The notes under the pieces: model-generated
The model's input: the letters and a program-made list of their open reading frames with translations, nothing else
The model's database searches: none
What the model was told of the DNA's origin: nothing
Made by a program: the position numbers and the translations under genes
NCBI GenBank assembly: GCA_040905045.1
Contig: JBBDSH010000034.1
Span: forward strand, 1 to 8,945
Reading direction: 5' to 3'
Origin: JBBDSH01 sp040905045
Lineage (GTDB): Bacteria; Pseudomonadota; Gammaproteobacteria; Eutrophobiales; Eutrophobiaceae
DNA length: 8,945 nucleotides
Shown: in pieces, positions 5,541 through 8,945 of the stretch
How the letters are laid out: each line of letters starts with the position of its first letter
Position numbering within the stretch: the stretch's first letter is position 1

Positions 5541-7133
5541 ATGGAGACAAATACTACGACTACTCCCGCGGTTGCCGTAATCGGCTGCGGCTATTGGGGC
5601 AAAAACCTGATCCGGAATTTTGCCGAACTGGACGCCCTGGTCGCGGTTTGTGACGGCGAAGCGGACGTTGCCGGCCAATACGCGCAGCAACACGGTGTCC
5701 GCGCCGGGTCCCTGGAGGATATTCTCGCAGAAGAGAGCATAGATGCTGTCGTCATCGCCACACCGGCGGAAACGCACGCCCGCCTGGTCGAGCAGGCCCT
5801 GAACGCGGGCAAGCATGTGTTCGTGGAAAAGCCCATCGCGCTGGAGGTGGAGGACGCGATCCGGGTGCGCGATCTGGCGGCCCGCGCCGGCCGCGTGCTC
5901 ATGGTGGGGCATCTGCTGCAGTATCATCCCGTATTCCTGAAACTGAAGGAACTGGTCGCGGACGGCACGCTGGGCCGGCTGCGGCATATCTATTCCCATC
6001 GCCTGAATTTCGGCAAGGTGCGTCGTGAGGAAAACATCCTCTGGAGTTTCGCGCCGCACGACATTTCCATGATCCTGTCACTGGTGGGGGAGGAACCGGA
6101 AAGCATTGCCGCCATGGGCAGTTTTTATCTGCATTCGAAGATCGCCGATGTCACGACGACGCATCTGGTTTTTCCGGGCGGCGTGAATGCCCATGTCTTC
6201 GTTTCCTGGCTGCATCCGTACAAGGAACAGAAGCTGGTCATTGTCGGGGATGAGTCCATGGCTGTGTTCGATGATACCCGGCCGTGGGAAGAGAAGCTGC
6301 AGTTGTATCCGCACAGGATTGAATGGAAAAACGGCCTGCCGGTTCCCAATAAGGCGGACGCAAAAGCGGTTGCGATTGAATCCGCGGAACCACTCAGGGA
6401 AGAAGCCGGCCATTTTCTGGATTGCATTCGCGGCAACGCCTTATGCCGTACGGACGGGGATGAGGCTATACGGGTCCTGAAAGTTCTGCAGGCCTCGGAA
6501 CTGGCCATCTCCGGCAATCGTGTGGTGAGGATGAATGAACTGAACTCTGCCCCCGCGGCATTACGGGAATATTTTGTGCATTCCTCGGCCTTCATCGATG
6601 ACGGCTGCGAAATAGGCAAGGGAACCAAGGTGTGGCACTTCAGCCATGTATTATCCGGCAGCCGCATCGGCGAAAACTGCGTCCTGGGCCAGAATGTCAT
6701 GGTCGGTCCGGACGTCACCATCGGTAACAACTGCAAGGTCCAGAACAACGTCAGCCTCTACAAGGGCATTACCCTGGAAGAGGGCGTCTTCTGCGGGCCG
6801 TCCTGTGTCTTTACCAACGTCAACACCCCGCGCGCGGAAATCGAACGCAAGGATGAATTTCTGCCTACCGTGGTGCGACGCGGCGTCACCATCGGCGCCA
6901 ACGCCACTATCGTCTGCGGCACGGAACTGGGTGAATACAGCTTTATCGCCGCCGCCGCCGTGGTGATAAAAGACGTTCCGCCGTTCGCATTAATGACCGG
7001 AGTGCCGGCGAAACAAATCGGCTGGGTCGGCCACGCCGGGGAGAAGCTGGACGAGAATCTGGTGTGTCCGCGCACGGGCCGGCAATACAGACTGAACGCT
7101 GATCAGCAACTTGAAGAAATCATGGATAACTGA
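5541..7133 (+). CDS. Bifunctional Gfo/Idh/MocA dehydrogenase - hexapeptide acetyltransferase (WbpB/WlbA + WbpD/WlbB-like)
   Basis: A 530-residue fusion. Residues 10-330 form a Gfo/Idh/MocA oxidoreductase: NAD-binding AVIGCGYWGKN (glycines 15, 17, 20), the EKP motif at 96-98 with the usual catalytic lysine 97, and a conserved-looking FAPHDIS block (H173, D174). Residues about 345-515 form a left-handed beta-helix of hexapeptide repeats (IGKGTKVWHFSHV, IGENCVLGQNVMVG, CGPSCVFTNVNTPR, VPAKQIGW), very like WbpD/WlbB, which acetylate the 3-amino group of UDP-GlcNAc3NA. WbpB/WlbA oxidise C3 of UDP-GlcNAcA; the aminotransferase at 7733 would act between the two halves. In Pseudomonas and Bordetella these activities are separate proteins. 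The start is ATG 5541, because AGGAAA lies just upstream and the GxGxxG follows at the usual distance; upstream in-frame ATG 5460 would overlap the regulator gene and add 27 unrelated residues. The substrate of the dehydrogenase half is inferred from context. Confidence 0.88.
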   Translation: METNTTTTPAVAVIGCGYWGKNLIRNFAELDALVAVCDGEADVAGQYAQQHGVRAGSLEDILAEESIDAVVIATPAETHARLVEQALNAGKHVFVEKPIALEVEDAIRVRDLAARAGRVLMVGHLLQYHPVFLKLKELVADGTLGRLRHIYSHRLNFGKVRREENILWSFAPHDISMILSLVGEEPESIAAMGSFYLHSKIADVTTTHLVFPGGVNAHVFVSWLHPYKEQKLVIVGDESMAVFDDTRPWEEKLQLYPHRIEWKNGLPVPNKADAKAVAIESAEPLREEAGHFLDCIRGNALCRTDGDEAIRVLKVLQASELAISGNRVVRMNELNSAPAALREYFVHSSAFIDDGCEIGKGTKVWHFSHVLSGSRIGENCVLGQNVMVGPDVTIGNNCKVQNNVSLYKGITLEEGVFCGPSCVFTNVNTPRAEIERKDEFLPTVVRRGVTIGANATIVCGTELGEYSFIAAAAVVIKDVPPFALMTGVPAKQIGWVGHAGEKLDENLVCPRTGRQYRLNADQQLEEIMDN

Positions 7134-7212
7134 ATGAAAAGCAATGGTATTCCCCAATATCCGTCATTCGGCCCGGACCTGTGCCGGACACCGGTGAGGA
7201 AGAACGGAGCTT
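7134..7212. other. Spacer after the fusion gene, no feature seen
   Basis: First part of the 599-bp stretch without a gene between 7133 and 7733. An open frame runs across the whole stretch from 7134, but only because the 111-bp repeat unit is a multiple of three and lacks stops in that frame. No ribosome site, terminator or recognisable protein is present. The rest of the stretch is a repeat array (7213-7607), a hairpin (7643-7660) and the leader of the aminotransferase. Confidence 0.6.
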
Positions 7213-7607
7213 GCAGGAGCGGCGACCCCGCCGCGAATCGTGAATTAACAGAGCCTCGCTATTCGGCGCGCGGTCGCGCCTCCCACAAGCTCCGTTTTAT
7301 AGCGGAGAAAAACCTTGGCATCTGTAGGAGCGGCGACCCCGCCGCGAATCGTGAATTANNNNNNNNNNNNNNNNNNNNNNNNNNNNNNNNNNNNNNNNNN
7401 NNNNNNNNNNNNNNNNNNNNNNNNNNNNNNNNNNNNNNNNNNNNNNNNNNNNNNNNNNACCTTGGCATCTGTAGGAGCGGCGACCCCGCCGCGAATCGTG
7501 AATTAGCAGAGCCTCGCTATTCGGCGCGCGGTCGCGCCTCCTACAAGCTCCGTTTTACAGCGGAGAAAAACCTTGGCATCTGTAGGAGCGGCGACCCCGC
7601 CGCGAAT
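7213..7607. repeat. Tandem array of a 111-bp REPIN-like unit
   Basis: Units start at 7213 (GCAGGAGCGGC), 7324, 7471 and 7582 (GTAGGAGCGGC). The 7213-7324 and 7471-7582 periods are both exactly 111 bp, and the last unit is cut off after 26 bases. Each unit has a + strand REP-like element (GTAGGAGCGGCGACC... CGCCGCGAAT), a short linker, and an inverted relative (ATTCGGCGCGCGGTCGCGCC then TCCTAC). A spacer follows that holds a small CTCCG...CGGAG hairpin and CCTTGGCATCT. Two inverted REPs around a short linker is the defining layout of a REPIN. The two full visible units differ at only four positions, so amplification is recent. The family differs from the GTAGGGTGGG and GTAGCCCG families elsewhere in the window. 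Confidence 0.88.
7359..7458. other. Assembly gap (100 N)
   Basis: Exactly 100 N inside the 111-bp array. The left edge is 35 bases into a unit and the right edge is 12 bases before the next. If the array is regular, the missing DNA is 64 bp plus a whole number of 111-bp units. True copy number is unknown. Confidence 0.95.
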
Positions 7608-7642
7608 ATGCAAATCCGGCACGACGACATTCGAAGCCGCCA

Positions 7643-7660
7643 TCCCAGCGCAGGCTGGGA
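7643..7660. repeat. Short palindrome (TCCCAGC/GCTGGGA)
   Basis: Perfect 7-bp arms (7643-7649 and 7654-7660) around GCAG. The setting (CATCCCAGC...GCTGGGACCCAG) is like the dispersed CATTCC...GGAATCCAG palindromes found between many bacterial genes. There is no T-run directly after it, so it is a repeat remnant rather than a convincing terminator. Confidence 0.5.
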
Positions 7661-7687
7661 CCCAGTAGACAGAGTTTCTTTATTCTG

Positions 7688-7715
7688 TTGTACCCCAACA
7701 TCGTCGCCCTATAAA
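7688..7715 (+). promoter_or_regulatory. Weak candidate promoter for the aminotransferase
   Basis: TTGTAC (7688-7693) and TATAAA (7710-7715) are 16 bp apart. The -10 is good and the -35 is poor. The predicted start, near 7722, would fall inside the GGAAGA ribosome site at 7719-7724, which weakens the call. The gene may instead be read from upstream through the repeat array. Confidence 0.22.
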
Positions 7716-7732
7716 ACCGGAAGAAATACCGC

Positions 7733-8875
7733 ATGACAACCGACAAAATTGAATTCATCGATCTCGCCGCGCAACAGGCCCGCATCAAGGACAAACTGGA
7801 TGCCCGCATCCAGGCCGTCCTCGCTCACGGCAAATACATCATGGGGCCGGAAGTCGGCGAGCTGGAAAAGCAGCTCTGCGAGTTTACAGGTGCCCGGCAC
7901 TGCATTACCTGCGCCAGCGGCACCGACGCACTGGTTCTGGCGCTGCTGGCTATCGGCATCAAGCCGGGTGATGCGGTATTCGTTCCTTCCTTCACTTTTG
8001 TTGCCACCGCCGAGGCGGTAGCCCTTCTCGGTGCCATACCTGTATTCGTAGACGTTGATCCGGTTTATTTCCTGCTAGACCTGAATTCCTTAAAAGACGC
8101 AATAGAATATGTGAGTAAGCAGGAAATGGAACCGAGGGCCATCATCCCCGTGGACCTCTTCGGCCAGCCGGCGGACTATGATTCCATCAATCAATTCGCC
8201 GAACAACACAATCTTACCGTCATCGCCGATGCCGCCCAGAGTTTCGGTGGCGAACTCAACGGCAATAAAGTCGGAACACTGGCGCCCATCACCACCACCA
8301 GTTTCTTCCCGGCGAAGCCCCTGGGCTGCTACGGTGACGGCGGCGCGGTATTCACCGACGATGACAATCTGGCCGATCGCATGCAAAGCCTGCGCGTTCA
8401 CGGCAAAGGCAAAGACAAGTACGACAACATCCGCATCGGCATCAACGGCCGGCTGGATACCCTGCAGGCGGCCATTCTGCTGGAGAAACTGGCGATCTTT
8501 CCGGATGAAATCCGGTTGCGGAACGAGGTGGCGGATCGGTATGCGGAATTATTGAATGGAAATGTAAAAACCCCCTCCGTCAGAAAAGGCGCCATGTCGG
8601 CCTGGGCGCAGTATACGCTGCAGGTGGAAGACCGTGGCACCTGCCAGGACAACCTGAAACAGGCCGGCATCCCCACGGCGGTTTATTATCCGCTGCCGTT
8701 GCATCAACAGACCGCCTACGAACACTATCCCCGCCCGCCCGCCGGGCTGAAGGTATCAGAAGAACTGTCGCAGAGGGTATTCAGTTTGCCGATGCACCCG
8801 TATCTTACCGAAGCGATGATCGAACGCATTACCGCCGTTTCCCCGGCGGTATTATCGAAAGCAAAGGTATCGTGA
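7733..8875 (+). CDS. wbpE: DegT/DnrJ/EryC1/StrS sugar aminotransferase (WbpE/WlbC-like)
   Basis: A 380-residue cytoplasmic PLP enzyme. It would transaminate the 3-keto group of UDP-3-keto-GlcNAcA to an amine. The N-terminus (IEFIDLAAQQARIKDKLDAR), YIMGPEVGELE and CASGTDAL (residues 60-67) are family hallmarks; the SGTDAL loop binds the cofactor phosphate. PSFTFVATAE follows. D166 in IADAAQSFGG would contact the pyridine nitrogen, and K195 in TTSFFPAKPLGCYGDGGA is the PLP lysine. YYPLPLHQQTAY near the C-terminus is typical of WbpE/WlbC-type members. The start is fixed by GGAAGA at 7719-7724. The adjacent dehydrogenase-acetyltransferase fusion supplies the flanking steps, which supports the WbpE role over other sugar aminotransferases. 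The stop overlaps the next start (GTGA). The symbol reflects family and context, not proof of substrate. Confidence 0.9.
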   Translation: MTTDKIEFIDLAAQQARIKDKLDARIQAVLAHGKYIMGPEVGELEKQLCEFTGARHCITCASGTDALVLALLAIGIKPGDAVFVPSFTFVATAEAVALLGAIPVFVDVDPVYFLLDLNSLKDAIEYVSKQEMEPRAIIPVDLFGQPADYDSINQFAEQHNLTVIADAAQSFGGELNGNKVGTLAPITTTSFFPAKPLGCYGDGGAVFTDDDNLADRMQSLRVHGKGKDKYDNIRIGINGRLDTLQAAILLEKLAIFPDEIRLRNEVADRYAELLNGNVKTPSVRKGAMSAWAQYTLQVEDRGTCQDNLKQAGIPTAVYYPLPLHQQTAYEHYPRPPAGLKVSEELSQRVFSLPMHPYLTEAMIERITAVSPAVLSKAKVS

Positions 8876-8945
8876 ACAGCGCCGCATTACAGCAGCCCGA
8901 AAAACTTCCGCCCACCGGTCATGTCCTCATGCTGGTCAACAACCC
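8872..8945 (+). CDS. N-terminus of a probable glycosyltransferase (GT4-like), cut by window edge
   Basis: A GTG start overlaps the aminotransferase stop by four bases (GTGA), which implies translational coupling in one operon. The 24 visible codons end LPPTGHVLMLVNN, the first beta strand seen in many GT-B family-4 glycosyltransferases, which usually run on as NPF..DARV. Only the beginning is present, so no donor or acceptor can be suggested. A glycosyltransferase directly after the sugar-nucleotide genes fits a polysaccharide operon. Confidence 0.5.
   Translation, partial: MNSAALQQPEKLPPTGHVLMLVNN

Noticed and set aside
7134..7736. 200-codon open frame across the second repeat array
   Set aside because: It exists because the repeat unit is a multiple of three and crosses an N gap. 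There is no ribosome site, and the composition is that of a translated REP sequence.

Overview
The window is bacterial, fairly GC-rich, and most likely from a gammaproteobacterium. The sequence similarities are to polysaccharide genes of Pseudomonas/Bordetella type, and the intergenic DNA is full of REP/REPIN-like palindromic repeats of kinds common in that class. Species cannot be named from the sequence alone. Two runs of exactly 100 N show that it comes from a draft scaffold, and both lie inside tandem repeat arrays. All convincing genes are on the + strand.

Layout. 1-270: non-coding, with several copies of a GTAGGGTGGG...AAACCCACC palindrome. 271-1569: a TviB/WbpO-class UDP-N-acetylhexosamine 6-dehydrogenase. 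1579-2564: a hicA-hicB toxin-antitoxin pair with its own promoter/operator region, bracketed by two nearly identical direct repeats of 108 and 101 bp. 2614-3921: a UDP-glucose 6-dehydrogenase. 3922-4387: a tandem array of a 98-bp unit with an assembly gap. 4388-4537: a 49-residue single-pass membrane protein. 4538-4867: a 128-bp MITE-like palindromic element, then a promoter and a perfect 8-bp-arm inverted repeat. 4868-5506: a winged-helix (EPS-associated MarR-like) regulator with a Rossmann-like C-terminal half. 5541-7133: a fusion of a Gfo/Idh/MocA dehydrogenase (WbpB/WlbA-like) and a left-handed beta-helix acetyltransferase (WbpD/WlbB-like). 7134-7732: a second tandem array, of a 111-bp REPIN-like unit, also with an assembly gap. 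7733-8875: a DegT/DnrJ/EryC1/StrS PLP aminotransferase (WbpE/WlbC-like). 8872-8945: the first codons of what looks like a family-4 glycosyltransferase, overlapping the aminotransferase stop.

How the genes fit together. The 6-dehydrogenase, the dehydrogenase-acetyltransferase fusion and the aminotransferase supply, in order, the four activities of the known route UDP-GlcNAc -> UDP-GlcNAcA -> 3-keto -> 3-amino -> UDP-2,3-diacetamido-2,3-dideoxy-glucuronate (WbpA/B/E/D in Pseudomonas, WlbA/C/B in Bordetella). The UDP-glucose dehydrogenase adds UDP-glucuronate. The window is therefore the precursor-supply part of a surface polysaccharide (EPS, capsule or O-antigen) locus that continues beyond the right edge into glycosyltransferases. 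The regulator sits 34 bp upstream of the fusion gene and probably controls it. The pathway assignment is inferred from family resemblance; no substrate is proved by sequence.

The most unusual features are the repeat-bracketed hicAB cassette inside a sugar-precursor locus, the two tandemly amplified REPIN-like arrays, the regulator with its palindrome, and the fused enzyme.
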